Source: Myxococcales bacterium (lineage in GTDB: Bacteria > Myxococcota > Myxococcia > Myxococcales > JAKAPL01). Taken from it: a stretch of 64,000 bases of DNA. A model generated the notes under the pieces. The model saw nothing but the letters and a program-made list of their open reading frames with translations, was not told the origin of the DNA and did no database searches. The translations under genes and the position numbers were made by a program. Every line of letters starts with the position of its first letter. The stretch's first letter is position 1. Location: the NCBI GenBank assembly GCA_021783235.1, contig JAJXUD010000005.1, positions 35,364 to 99,363 of the forward strand, in the 5' to 3' direction. Shown here piece after piece: positions 9,056 through 17,895 of the stretch.

Positions 9056-10534
9056 ATGGAGACGATCGCGAACCTCATCGACGGGCGCTGGCTGCCGGCA
9101 CGCTCGGGCAAGACGCAGATCACCGTGAACCCGGCCGACGCGCGCCGGCAGGTCGCGGTGGCGCCCGTCTCGGGCGTGGAGGAGATCGAGGCCGCGGTCG
9201 CCGCCGCGAAGCGGGCCCAGCCCGCCTGGGCGCGCACGCCGGTGCCGCAGCGGGGCGCGGTCCTGGCCCGGGCCGCGAGACTCCTCGAGGAGCGCAAGGA
9301 GGCGGTCGCCCGCGCCATGACGATCGAGGAGGGGAAGACCCTCGCCGAGTCGCGCGGCGAGGTCGACAAGGCGATCCGGCTGCTCGAGTTCACCGCGGGC
9401 GACGGCCGCCGCCCGATCGGCGAGGTCATCCCCTCGGAGATCGCCGGCACCTTCGCCTACACGACGCGCACCCCAGTCGGCGTCGTCGCCGCCATCTGCC
9501 CCTGGAACTTCCCGATCTGCATCCCCGTCTGGAAGCTCGCCCCCGCGCTCCTCGCCGGCAACGCGGCGATCTTCAAGCCCGCGACCGCGACCCCCTGGAC
9601 CGGCATGCTCGTCGCGAAGCTGTTCGAGGACGCGGGCGTGCCCGCGGGCGTGCTCGCCTTCGTCACCGGCCCCGGCGGCGCCATCGGCCAGGCGATCGTC
9701 GAGCAGCCCGAGATCCGCGCCCTCTCCTTCACCGGCAGCAACGAGGTGGGGCAGCGGCTCCACGCCGACGGCGCCCGGCTCGGCAAGAAGGTCCAGTGCG
9801 AGATGGGCGGCAAGAACGCCCTCGTCGTCCTGGACGACGCCGACGTCGAGCTGGCCGCGGCGGCCACGGTCCAGGGCGCCTTCGGATCGACCGGACAGCG
9901 CTGCACGGCCACCTCTCGGGCGGTGGTCGACCGGAGGCTCGTCGAGCCGTTCACGCGCCGCGTCGTCGAGCTCGCCCGCGCGCTGCGAGTCGGCGACGGG
10001 CTCGGCGCCGGCGTGCAGATGGGCCCCTCGGTGGACGAGCGGCAGATGAAGGTCGTCCTGTCGGGCATCGAGGCGGGCAAGCGCGAGGGGGCGAGGCTCC
10101 TCTGCGGCGGCGAGCGGCTCCTCGGGCCCGAGCACGAGCACGGCTTCTTCGTCGCCCCGACGGTCTTCGGCGGCGTGCGCGCCGAGATGTCGCTCGCCCA
10201 GGAGGAGCTCTTCGGACCGGTGCTCGCGATCCTCGAGGCCTCGGGCGACGACGAGGCGCTCGAGATCGCGAACGGCACCCGCTACGGGCTCACCGCCTCG
10301 GTCTACACGCGCGACCTCTCGCGGGCCCAGCGCTTCGCGGACGGCCTCGAGGCCGGCATGATCCACGTGAACAACCCCACCGTCGGCGGCGAGGCGCAGC
10401 TCCCCTTCGGCGGCGTCAAGGCCACCGGCGTCGGCGCCCGCGAGATGGGGCGGGCCGCCTGGGACTTCTACAGCGAGGTGAAGACGGTCTACGTCGACAC
10501 CACCGGCGCCGCGCGCCAGGGCAACCTGTACTGA
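9056..10534 (+). CDS. Aldehyde dehydrogenase (semialdehyde type)
   Basis: 492-residue NAD(P)-dependent aldehyde dehydrogenase. It shows the nucleotide-binding segments 'PWNFP' and 'FTGSNEVG', the general-base Glu in 'CEMGGKNALVV', the catalytic Cys in 'STGQRCTATSR' and 'EELFGPVLAI'. The Cys context and 'GGKNALVVLDDAD' resemble alpha-ketoglutarate-semialdehyde/succinate-semialdehyde type enzymes. Given its place between preA and the beta-ureidopropionase/aminotransferase genes, I infer that it oxidises the semialdehyde made from beta-alanine; sequence alone cannot fix the substrate. ATG 9056 has a good ribosome site (GAGGAG, 6 bases upstream). trmJ starts 11 bases after its stop. Confidence 0.85.
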   Translation: METIANLIDGRWLPARSGKTQITVNPADARRQVAVAPVSGVEEIEAAVAAAKRAQPAWARTPVPQRGAVLARAARLLEERKEAVARAMTIEEGKTLAESRGEVDKAIRLLEFTAGDGRRPIGEVIPSEIAGTFAYTTRTPVGVVAAICPWNFPICIPVWKLAPALLAGNAAIFKPATATPWTGMLVAKLFEDAGVPAGVLAFVTGPGGAIGQAIVEQPEIRALSFTGSNEVGQRLHADGARLGKKVQCEMGGKNALVVLDDADVELAAAATVQGAFGSTGQRCTATSRAVVDRRLVEPFTRRVVELARALRVGDGLGAGVQMGPSVDERQMKVVLSGIEAGKREGARLLCGGERLLGPEHEHGFFVAPTVFGGVRAEMSLAQEELFGPVLAILEASGDDEALEIANGTRYGLTASVYTRDLSRAQRFADGLEAGMIHVNNPTVGGEAQLPFGGVKATGVGAREMGRAAWDFYSEVKTVYVDTTGAARQGNLY

Positions 10535-10545
10535 CGGCCGATCCC

Positions 10546-11283
10546 GTGAGCCGCGCGCCGCTCGCCCGGGGGGGCCGGAGCGCGCCCCGCGTGCGCCTGG
10601 TGCTCGTCCGGCCGCGGAACGCCGAGAACGTCGGCGCCGCGGCCCGGGCGATGAAGAACTTCGGCCTCTCCGACTGGGCCTTCGTCGCCCCCGCCTTCGA
10701 GGAGCTCGGGCCGGCGCGCAAGCTCGCGGTCCACGCGGGCGAGCTGCTCGACGCCGCCCGCGCGGTGCCGACCCTCGAGGAGGCGGTGGCCGGCTGCGGC
10801 TTCGTGGTCGCCACCGGTTCGCGCCGGCGCGAAGGGCGGCCGCGCCTCTCGCCGCGCGACTTCGCCCGCGAGGCCGTGCGCCGGGGCCTCGAGGCGCCCG
10901 TGGCCCTCGTCTTCGGCGGCGAGCGGAGCGGCCTCACGAACGCCGAGATGGACCGCTGCCACGCGCTGTCCGCGGCGCCCACCGACGAGGCGCAGCCGTC
11001 CCTGAACCTCTCTCAGGCCGTGCTGCTCTACGCCTACGAGCTGCGCGTCGCCGCGCTCGAGGCCGAGCCGCCTCCCCCCGCGCCGGGCCCCAGGCCCGCG
11101 CTCACCGAGGATCTCGCCGCGCTCGAGGCCGCCCTCGCCGCGGCGCTCCGGGCGAGCGGCTTCCTCGTCCAGCCCGGCCGCCACGCGAGCCGCGACCTCC
11201 TCGCCACCCTCGTCCGCGCCCGCCTCTCGGCCCGCGAGGCGCGGCTCTGGGAGAAGGCGCTGCGCTCGCTGGCGCGCGGCTGA
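10546..11283 (+). CDS. trmJ: TrmJ-family tRNA 2'-O-ribose methyltransferase (SPOUT)
   Basis: 245-residue SPOUT methyltransferase. The three knot-forming motifs are present: 'RNAENVGAAARAMKNFG', 'VFGGERSGLTNAEMDRC' and 'PSLNLSQAVLLYAYEL'. These are characteristic of TrmJ, which methylates the ribose of nucleotide 32 in the tRNA anticodon loop using SAM. The helical C-terminal extension (about 165-245) also fits TrmJ. The start is GTG 10546, 11 bases after the aldehyde dehydrogenase stop, so it is probably cotranscribed, but nothing suggests a role in pyrimidine breakdown. Confidence 0.85.
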   Translation: MSRAPLARGGRSAPRVRLVLVRPRNAENVGAAARAMKNFGLSDWAFVAPAFEELGPARKLAVHAGELLDAARAVPTLEEAVAGCGFVVATGSRRREGRPRLSPRDFAREAVRRGLEAPVALVFGGERSGLTNAEMDRCHALSAAPTDEAQPSLNLSQAVLLYAYELRVAALEAEPPPPAPGPRPALTEDLAALEAALAAALRASGFLVQPGRHASRDLLATLVRARLSAREARLWEKALRSLARG

Positions 11284-11289
11284 AGAGCA

Positions 11290-11302
11290 GCGGGGACCCC
11301 GC
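11290..11302. terminator. Possible bidirectional hairpin between convergent genes
   Basis: GCGGGGACCCCGC forms a 6-bp GC stem with a one-base centre, in the 48-base gap between the convergent trmJ and phosphoesterase genes, with a second GGGGACCCC nearby. There is no T-run, so function as a terminator is only suggested by position. Confidence 0.3.
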
Positions 11303-11331
11303 CCAAAGGAGGGGACCCCGGCTGGGGCGGC

Positions 11332-12351
11332 TCACGGAAAGTCGCCCGCCGCGAAGAAGCTCGAGAGGTCGTTCGTCCCCGAATCCCCCGCGTGGCGGAG
11401 CCAGCCGTAGGGCTTGCCCGTCGTCGCGTCCTTCTGCGCCGGCGTCAGCCCGAAGATCTCCTGCATCGACCGCACCACCGAGCTGTGGCTCAGCACCGTC
11501 GCGTTGGCGTGGCTGCCGGTCAGAAACGAGGGGGCGGTCACGACGAAGGCCGGCTGAGCCGAGCCCGCGCCGACCGCGTTGCCGCAGCTGTCGCACTCGT
11601 CCCAGAGGATGAGGAGGAGCGCCCGGTTCGCGGGGTCGGTCACGTAGCTCACGACCTGCTGCACCGTCGAGTTGCCCGACAGCCAGCCGTCGCCGTCGGC
11701 CACCGTCCCGTCGTGCATGTCGTCGATGACGTTCGGCGTGATGAATGCGTAGTCGGGCAGCGTGCCCGAGGCGAGGTCCTGCGCGAGCTGGCCGAACGGG
11801 TAGACGTGCGCGAGGCAGGGGGCGCTCGTGGCGCTCGGGGGATCGCCCGCGACGTCCTGGAAGAAGACGTACGGTACGTGCCGCACCGCGAACTCGCCCG
11901 AGTCCCCGAGCGGGCAGGCGCCGGGCGGCATGTCCTCGGCGTACTCGCGCCAGCTCTTGCCGGCGTGATCGAGCAGGGTCGAGAGGTGCTCGGTGGTGGC
12001 GGTGCTGTTGCCGCCGCTCGGGTCGTTGTCGGTCGTGAAGGTGACGTCGCCGCAGTCGTTGCTGCCCGCCTCGAGCCAGACGTAGTTCGGCTCGCTCGGG
12101 TGGACCACGCTCTGGTAGGCGGTGGCGTAGCCGTACTGCTTCATGAGCGTGCCCGTGAGGTAGGGATCGGTCGTCCCCTGGTAGATGGCGGCCGCGCTCT
12201 GGTTCTCCATGAGGATCACGAAGACCCGCTGGAAGTTGCCCACCCCGCCGTCGGAGGTCCCGCCGGAGATGGCGCCGGACTGGACGGCCCTCGGGGAGCC
12301 GCAGGCGGCCGCGAGCGCGGCGGCGATCAACGTCGGGGAGATCCATCTCAT
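11332..12351 (-). CDS. Exported phosphoesterase-family lipoprotein
   Basis: 339 residues of the alkaline-phosphatase-like phosphoesterase family (phospholipase C / acid phosphatase group). The opening metal-site segment is 'VFVILMENQS', where these enzymes have (L/M)ENxS/T; 'HPSEPNYVWLEAGSN', 'DYAFITPNVIDDMHDG' and 'LLLILWDECD' follow at the expected spacing. The signal ends 'AAALAAAC', a lipobox. I prefer ATG 12351 over the track start at 12363 because GAGG sits 6 bases before it and it gives a standard lipoprotein signal. The likely role is release of phosphate from extracellular organic phosphates; the substrate is unknown. It converges on trmJ and diverges from the beta-ureidopropionase gene. 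Confidence 0.8.
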   Translation of the reverse strand: MRWISPTLIAAALAAACGSPRAVQSGAISGGTSDGGVGNFQRVFVILMENQSAAAIYQGTTDPYLTGTLMKQYGYATAYQSVVHPSEPNYVWLEAGSNDCGDVTFTTDNDPSGGNSTATTEHLSTLLDHAGKSWREYAEDMPPGACPLGDSGEFAVRHVPYVFFQDVAGDPPSATSAPCLAHVYPFGQLAQDLASGTLPDYAFITPNVIDDMHDGTVADGDGWLSGNSTVQQVVSYVTDPANRALLLILWDECDSCGNAVGAGSAQPAFVVTAPSFLTGSHANATVLSHSSVVRSMQEIFGLTPAQKDATTGKPYGWLRHAGDSGTNDLSSFFAAGDFP

Positions 12352-12466
12352 GGGCGACCTCATCGGGGGGCGAGCGGCCGAATGCTAGCACAGGAGGCAG
12401 GGCCCCCTTGACGCCTTCCCCGCTCCGGGCGCAGTCTCCGGCCGGTTTTTCACGAGGAGCGTGCGC

Positions 12467-13336
12467 ATGGCGAGGATGGTTCGCGGGGGCCTCATCCAGG
12501 CGAGAAACCCCATCAACGACGAGGGGGCCGGCGTCGAGAAGATCAAGGCGGCGGCGCTGGAGCGCCACCTGCCGTTCATCGAGCAGGCGGCGAAGAAGGG
12601 GGTGCAGATCCTCTGCCTCCAGGAGATCTTCAACGGCCCCTACTTCTGTCCGGCCCAGACGCCGTTCTGGTACGACATGGCCGAGGAGGTCCCCGGGCCG
12701 ACCACCGAGAAGCTCGCCGCCTACGCGAAGAAGCACCAGATGGTCATCGTGGTGCCGGTCTACGAGCGCGAGATGGCCGGCGTCTACTACAACACCGCCG
12801 CCGTCCTCGACGCCGACGGCAAGTACCTCGGCAAGTACCGCAAGAACCACATCCCCCAGACCTCTGGCTTCTGGGAGAAGTACTATTTCAAGCCCGGCAA
12901 TTTGGGCTACCCGGTCTTCCAGACCCGCTACGCGAAGCTCGGCGTCTACATCTGCTACGACCGCCACTTCCCCGAAGGGGCGCGCGCGCTCGGCCTGGGC
13001 GGCGCCGAGATCGTCGTGAACCCCTCCGCCACCGTGGCGGGGCTCAGCCAGTACCTCTGGAAGCTCGAGCAGCCGGCGCACGCGGTGGCGAACGGCTACT
13101 TCATCGGCGCCATCAACCGCGTCGGCACGGAAGGCCCCTGGAACATCGGCAAGTTCTACGGCCACAGCTACTGGTGCGACCCACGCGGCCAGACGCTCGC
13201 CGAGGGCTCGGAGGAAGAGGACGAGCTCGTCGTCGCCGATCTCGACCTCTCGCTCATCGACGAGGTCCGCAAGACCTGGCAGTTCTTCCGCGACCGGCGG
13301 CCCGACAGCTACGGCATCCTCACGGAGAGCCGCTGA
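12467..13336 (+). CDS. pydC: Beta-ureidopropionase (N-carbamoyl-beta-alanine amidohydrolase)
   Basis: 289-residue nitrilase-superfamily amidase. The catalytic triad is visible as Glu in 'CLQEIFNGPYF', Lys in 'YRKNHIPQ' and Cys in 'YICYDRHFPEGAR'. 'FCPAQTPFWYD' and 'GTEGPWNIGKFYG' are typical of beta-ureidopropionases, which hydrolyse N-carbamoyl-beta-alanine to beta-alanine, CO2 and ammonia, the third step of reductive pyrimidine breakdown. ATG 12467 is preferred to GTG 12461 because GAGGAG (12454-12459) is 7 bases before the ATG but only one base before the GTG. Its TGA overlaps the ATG of the dihydropyrimidinase gene (TGATG), so the two are translationally coupled. Confidence 0.9.
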   Translation: MARMVRGGLIQARNPINDEGAGVEKIKAAALERHLPFIEQAAKKGVQILCLQEIFNGPYFCPAQTPFWYDMAEEVPGPTTEKLAAYAKKHQMVIVVPVYEREMAGVYYNTAAVLDADGKYLGKYRKNHIPQTSGFWEKYYFKPGNLGYPVFQTRYAKLGVYICYDRHFPEGARALGLGGAEIVVNPSATVAGLSQYLWKLEQPAHAVANGYFIGAINRVGTEGPWNIGKFYGHSYWCDPRGQTLAEGSEEEDELVVADLDLSLIDEVRKTWQFFRDRRPDSYGILTESR

Positions 13337-14730
13337 TGAGGACCCTCATCGAGCACGGCACCGTCGTTGGCGCCTCCGACGCCTACGAGGCCGACCTCCT
13401 CGTCGAGGGCGAGAAGATCGCCCTCGTCGGCCAGGGTCTCGGCCGCTACCTCGAGAAGGTGGACCGGACGATCGACGCCAAGGGCAAGTACCTCCTGCCC
13501 GGCGGCATCGACGCCCACACCCACCTCGACATGCCGTTCGGCGGAACTAAGTCCGCGGACGACTTCGAGAGCGGCACCGTCGCGGCGGCCTGCGGCGGCA
13601 CCACCACCGTCATCGACTTCGCGATCCAGCCTCAGGGCGGCGCGCTCGCGGAGGGGCTCGAGGCCTGGCACCGGAAGGCCGAGGGGAAGGCGGCGATCGA
13701 CTACGGCTTCCACCTGATCGTCCGCGACGTGAACCCGCAGACGCTCGCGGAGATGGATCGACTGGTGAAGCACGAGGGGGTCACCTCGTTCAAGCTCTTC
13801 ACCGCCTACCCCGGCGTCTTCCTCGTCGACGACGCGCAGATCTTCCGCGCGATGCAGAAGACCGGCGAGAACGGCGGCCTCGTCTGCATGCACGCGGAGA
13901 ACGGGCCGGTCATCGACGTGCTCACGAAGCAGGCGCTCGAGAAGGGGCACGTCACGCCCAAGTGGCACGCGCTGACCCGCCCCGCGCGGCTCGAGGCCGA
14001 GGCGACGAACCGGGTCATCGCGCTCGCCGAGGTGGCCCACGCGCCCGTCTACATCGTGCACCTCTCCGCCGCGGAGGCGCTCGCCGAGGTGCGCGAGGCG
14101 CGCGACCGCGGCGTCGAGGCCTACGCCGAGACCTGCCCGCAGTACCTCTTCCTCTCCGACGACTCCTACGACGAGCCGGGCTTCGACGGCGCCAAGTACG
14201 TGATGAGCCCCCCCTTGCGCCCCAAGGGGAACGAGCGGGCGCTCTGGCAGGGGCTGCGGCAGGACGACCTGCAGCTCGTCTCGACCGACCACTGCCCCTT
14301 CTGCATGAAGGAGCAGAAGGAGCTCGGCAAGAGCGACTTCTCCAAGATCCCGAACGGCGCCCCCGGCCTCGAGACGCGCATGAGCCTCCTCTGGGACGGC
14401 GGCGTGCGGGCGAAGCAGATCGACCTCTGCCGCTACGTGCAGCTCACCTCGGCAGCGCCGGCGAAGCTCTTCGGCCTGTACGGCCGAAAAGGGACCCTCG
14501 CCCCGGGGGCCGACGCCGACATCGTGGTCTTCGACCCCGAGAAGAGGCTGACCCTCTCCGCGAAGACGCTCCACATGAACGTCGACTACAACCCCTACGA
14601 AGGCCGGCAGGTCACCGGCGCGCCCGAGACCGTCCTCTCGCGGGGAGAGGTCGTCGTCGAGGGCGGCCGGTTCGTCGGCAAGAAGGGGCGCGGCAAGTTC
14701 CTCCGGCGCGCCGCGCGGCAGGTGGGCTGA
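13336..14730 (+). CDS. hydA: Dihydropyrimidinase / D-hydantoinase
   Basis: 464-residue amidohydrolase of the hydantoinase group. Metal ligands can be read in order: 'GGIDAHTHLDMPFGG', the carboxylated Lys in 'TSFKLFTAYPG', His in 'CMHAENG', His in 'YIVHLSAAEAL' and Asp in 'STDHCPFCM'. The enzyme opens 5,6-dihydrouracil or dihydrothymine (and hydantoins) to N-carbamoyl-beta-amino acids, the substrate of the gene just upstream. The start codon overlaps that gene's stop (TGATG). The length is normal for the family. A lipoprotein gene follows after 3 bases. Confidence 0.92.
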   Translation: MRTLIEHGTVVGASDAYEADLLVEGEKIALVGQGLGRYLEKVDRTIDAKGKYLLPGGIDAHTHLDMPFGGTKSADDFESGTVAAACGGTTTVIDFAIQPQGGALAEGLEAWHRKAEGKAAIDYGFHLIVRDVNPQTLAEMDRLVKHEGVTSFKLFTAYPGVFLVDDAQIFRAMQKTGENGGLVCMHAENGPVIDVLTKQALEKGHVTPKWHALTRPARLEAEATNRVIALAEVAHAPVYIVHLSAAEALAEVREARDRGVEAYAETCPQYLFLSDDSYDEPGFDGAKYVMSPPLRPKGNERALWQGLRQDDLQLVSTDHCPFCMKEQKELGKSDFSKIPNGAPGLETRMSLLWDGGVRAKQIDLCRYVQLTSAAPAKLFGLYGRKGTLAPGADADIVVFDPEKRLTLSAKTLHMNVDYNPYEGRQVTGAPETVLSRGEVVVEGGRFVGKKGRGKFLRRAARQVG

Positions 14731-14733
14731 GCC

Positions 14734-16401
14734 GTGTCCACGCGAGCCCTCGCGGCGGTGAGCTGCCTCGTCGCCCTCGCCGCCTGCTGCAAGACCACGG
14801 TTCCCGCGCTGCCCGACGGCGGGCGAGGCGCGAGCGGCGGCACGACCGGGGACGCGAGCGGCGGCACGACCGGGGGAGGCGCCACCAGCGCCGGGGCGAG
14901 CTGCGGCCTCAACTCGGAGATCTGCGGCGGCCAGTGCGTCGTCACGCTCACCGATCCGGCGAACTGCGGCGGCTGCGGCCACGCCTGCGCCGCGGGGCAG
15001 GTCTGCGCGGTCGGCGTCTGCGGCTCGCCCGCCTCGTGCCCGCTGACGACCACCGCCTGCAACGGCAGCTGCGCCGACCTCTCCACCGACGACGCGAACT
15101 GCGGCGCCTGCGGCCACGCCTGCCCCTCGGGACAGGGCTGCGCCATGGGCTCCTGCGTGAAGGCCGTGGGCCTCACCGGCCAGACGCCCGCCTGTCCAAA
15201 CGGCGGTCCGCCCATCGTGGTGCAGGACGGCGACGCCGGCGTCTGCACGGGCAGCGTCGCCCAGGTGACCTTCCGCTGGGCGCTCTGCGCCTGCGACCAG
15301 GTGAACGACAACGGCGCGCTCGCCACCGACGCCTTCGACAGCCAGAAGGGCCCCTACGACGGCGGCCCGGGCGGCGCGGTGGGCGCGAACCAGTCGTTCG
15401 GCGTCAACGGCGCGGTCGGCGTCGGCGGCTCGCTCTGGGTCGCGGGGACGGGCGGCGTCACGCTGAACTCGACCGGCTCCGCGGTCGGTCTCGAGCTCCA
15501 CTCGGGCGGGATCTTGACGTCGAACGGCCAGCTCGGCGTCGGCTCGAACGCCTTCGTGGACGGCGACGTCTCGGGCCAGGTGAGCGTCGGCGGGACGCTC
15601 TACGTGCCCGCGGGCGCGAGCGTGGGACCACAGGTCACCGAGAGGGGCATCGTCCGGGGAGCCGTCGCCGTGCCGCCGCCCTGCGACTGCGCCGCCTCCG
15701 AGCTGCTCGACCTGCCGGCCATCGTCGCCGACGGCGAGGCGCACAACGACGACCAGACCGTCGGGCTCGACCCCACGGTCTTCGACGGAACGAACCAGCC
15801 CCTGCGGCTCGACCTGCCCTGCGGCCGCTACTACCTGTCGGCGGTCACCACCAACGGCGTCGCCGCCATCGGCGTCCACGGCCGCACCGCGGTCTTCGTG
15901 GGCGGCGACGTCGCGCCCAACGGCGGCCTCGTCTTCACGCTCGACCCGGACGCGACGCTCGACGTCTTCGTGGGCGGCTCGATCTCGGTCAACGGCGGCT
16001 CGTCCTTCGGCTCGACGATCGTGCCGGCGCAGACGCGCGTCTACGTGGCGGGCGACGCGAGCTTCAACGGCAGCTCGGTCTTCGCGGGCAACTTCTACCT
16101 GCCGACGGCGAGCGTCGCCCCGAACGGCGACTTCACCCTCTTCGGCTCGATCTTCGCGGGCAGCTACGCGGACAACGGCACGACCACGATCCACTACGAC
16201 AGCGCCATCCTGTCGGCCGGCTCGGAGTGCGGCACGGCCGCGGACGGCGGCAGCGACGCCGGGGCCCCGAGCTGCGCGAGCTGCCGCGACTGCGGCAACC
16301 AGGCCTGCGTGAACGGCGCCTGCGGCGCCTGCCGCGCCAGCGCCGACTGCTGCGCGCCGCTCGTCTGCACGAACGGCGTCTGCACGCAGGGTTTCGAGTG
16401 A
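14734..16401 (+). CDS. Exported lipoprotein with Cys-rich repeats and a beta-helix-like domain
   Basis: 555 residues from GTG 14734. The signal ends 'VALAAC' (lipobox), followed by a Gly/Ala/Thr linker and two Cys-rich repeats of the form 'NCGGCGHACAAGQVC'. Residues about 150-470 are rich in short 'GVNGAVGVGGSLWVAG'-type repeats (small residue, Asn-Gly turns), which suggests a right-handed beta-helix. A Cys-rich tail ('CASCRDCGNQACVNG') resembles the N-terminal repeats. No catalytic motif is evident; it is probably a surface or matrix protein. It sits between hydA and the aminotransferase in the same direction, but nothing links it functionally to pyrimidine degradation. Confidence 0.72.
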   Translation: MSTRALAAVSCLVALAACCKTTVPALPDGGRGASGGTTGDASGGTTGGGATSAGASCGLNSEICGGQCVVTLTDPANCGGCGHACAAGQVCAVGVCGSPASCPLTTTACNGSCADLSTDDANCGACGHACPSGQGCAMGSCVKAVGLTGQTPACPNGGPPIVVQDGDAGVCTGSVAQVTFRWALCACDQVNDNGALATDAFDSQKGPYDGGPGGAVGANQSFGVNGAVGVGGSLWVAGTGGVTLNSTGSAVGLELHSGGILTSNGQLGVGSNAFVDGDVSGQVSVGGTLYVPAGASVGPQVTERGIVRGAVAVPPPCDCAASELLDLPAIVADGEAHNDDQTVGLDPTVFDGTNQPLRLDLPCGRYYLSAVTTNGVAAIGVHGRTAVFVGGDVAPNGGLVFTLDPDATLDVFVGGSISVNGGSSFGSTIVPAQTRVYVAGDASFNGSSVFAGNFYLPTASVAPNGDFTLFGSIFAGSYADNGTTTIHYDSAILSAGSECGTAADGGSDAGAPSCASCRDCGNQACVNGACGACRASADCCAPLVCTNGVCTQGFE

Positions 16402-16424
16402 CATCCGACACGCACAGGAGACCG

Positions 16425-17888
16425 ATGCCCATGACCGGCGCCGAAGTCGTTGCGAAGCAGCGCGAGTTCGTCTTTCCCGCGGTGACCCACTACTACGCGG
16501 AGCCGCTCGTGCCGGTGCGGGCCGAGGGGCTGTACGTCCACGCCGCCGACGGCCGGCGGTACCTCGACTTCTTCGGCGGCATCCTCACGGTCTCGGTGGG
16601 CCACTGCCACCCGAAGGTGCTCGAGAAGACGATGGAGCAGATGAAGAGGCTCCAGCACCTCTCGACGCTCTACCCGCAGGAGCCGATGGTCGCGCTCGCC
16701 GAGAAGATCGCCGGGTTGGCCCCACAGCCGAAGCTCGAGGGGGCGACCGAGGGCGCGGGGGCGCTGGGGGCATCGGAGGACCACAGGCCGCCGAAGCCCG
16801 AGGGAGGGCGGCTGAGCCCGACCGAGGGCGCGGGGGCACGGGGGGCATCGGAGGACCGCAGGCCGAAGGCCGAGGACCGCACGGGCCCCCCGATCCGATG
16901 GAAGAGCTTCTTCACGAGCTCGGGCACCGAGGCGAACGAGATGGCGGTGATGACCGCGAAGCTCGCCACCGGGACCACCGACATGATCGCGCTCCGCCAC
17001 AGCTACGGCGGCCGAGCCACGCTCGCCATCAACATGATGGGGCACGCCGGCTACCGGGTGATGCCGAGCCAGCTCCCCGGCATCAAGCACGCCCACGCCC
17101 CCTACTGCTACCGCTGCGACTTCGGCCTCAGCTACCCCGACTGCGGGCTGCGCTGCGCCAAGGACGTCGAGACGCTCATCCAGACCGAGACGAACGGCAA
17201 GGTGGCCTGCCTCATCGCCGAGCCGGTCATGGGCGTCGGCGGCTTCATCACGCCGCCCAAGGAGTACTTCCAGGAGGTCGTGCCGATCGTCCGCAAGTAC
17301 GGCGGCCTCTTCATCGCCGACGAGGTGCAGACGGGCTGGGGGCGGACCGGCGGTCGCTGGAACGGCATCGAGCACTTCGGCGTCGTGCCGGACGTCCTCA
17401 CCTACGCGAAGGGGCTCGCGAACGGCGCCCCCATCGGCGTCACGCTGGCGCGCGCCGAGGTGGCCGACCAGTTCAAGGCGCTCACCATCGCGACCTTCGG
17501 CGGCAACCCCGTCAGCATGGCGGCGGGGCTCGCGACGATCGGCGTCATCGAGGAGGAGAAGCTCCTCGCGAACTGCGAGACCGTGGGCGCCCAGCTGCGC
17601 GGACGGCTCGTCGAGCTGGCCGAAAAGTACCCGGCCATCGGCGACGTGCGCGGCCTCGGGCTCATGCAGGCGATCGAGCTCGTGAAGGACCGCCAGTCGA
17701 AGGAGCCCGACGCCGCGGTGACGGGCCGCTTCCTCGAGGCCTGCCGGCGCGAGGGGCTGCTCGTCGGCAAGGGCGGCCTCTACGGCAACGCGGTCCGGAT
17801 CGCGCCGCCGATGACGGCGACGAAGGGCGACGTCGACGAGGCGGCGAAGCTGATGGATCGCGCGCTCTCGTCGGCCGTACGGGCGTGA
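16425..17888 (+). CDS. Class III aminotransferase with a repeat-derived insertion
   Basis: 487-residue PLP-dependent omega-aminotransferase. It carries 'DFFGGILTVSVGHCHP', 'SSGTEANE', 'IADEVQTGWGRTG' and the PLP-binding Lys (about 329) in 'TYAKGLANGAPIGV'. The Cys-rich stretch 'YCYRCDFGLSYPDCGLRC' resembles AGXT2-like enzymes, which use beta-alanine or beta-aminoisobutyrate as amino donor, consistent with the catabolic neighbours. Odd feature: residues about 104-156 are a low-complexity insert encoded by two near-identical 46-bp repeats; it lies between the N-terminal segment and the first large-domain core and keeps the frame. ATG 16425 has AGGAG 4 bases upstream. A lipoprotein gene starts 7 bases after the stop. 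Confidence 0.85.
   Translation: MPMTGAEVVAKQREFVFPAVTHYYAEPLVPVRAEGLYVHAADGRRYLDFFGGILTVSVGHCHPKVLEKTMEQMKRLQHLSTLYPQEPMVALAEKIAGLAPQPKLEGATEGAGALGASEDHRPPKPEGGRLSPTEGAGARGASEDRRPKAEDRTGPPIRWKSFFTSSGTEANEMAVMTAKLATGTTDMIALRHSYGGRATLAINMMGHAGYRVMPSQLPGIKHAHAPYCYRCDFGLSYPDCGLRCAKDVETLIQTETNGKVACLIAEPVMGVGGFITPPKEYFQEVVPIVRKYGGLFIADEVQTGWGRTGGRWNGIEHFGVVPDVLTYAKGLANGAPIGVTLARAEVADQFKALTIATFGGNPVSMAAGLATIGVIEEEKLLANCETVGAQLRGRLVELAEKYPAIGDVRGLGLMQAIELVKDRQSKEPDAAVTGRFLEACRREGLLVGKGGLYGNAVRIAPPMTATKGDVDEAAKLMDRALSSAVRA
16745..16865 (+). repeat. In-frame 46-bp direct repeat inside the aminotransferase gene
   Basis: Two copies (16745-16790 and 16820-16865) share 43 of 46 bases ('GCATCGGAGGACC' core) and start exactly 75 bases apart, so the repeat keeps the reading frame. 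They encode 'TEGAGALGASEDHRP' and 'TEGAGARGASEDRRP'. A shorter echo ('GAGGACCGCACGG') follows. The segment is absent from the usual family core, so it looks like inserted repeat DNA tolerated in a loop. Confidence 0.75.
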
Positions 17889-17895
17889 GGGGCCG

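Noticed and set aside
13962-17888. 1308-residue plus-strand ORF
   Set aside because: Arg-rich shadow frames of hydA and the lipoprotein run into the true aminotransferase, which starts at 16425.
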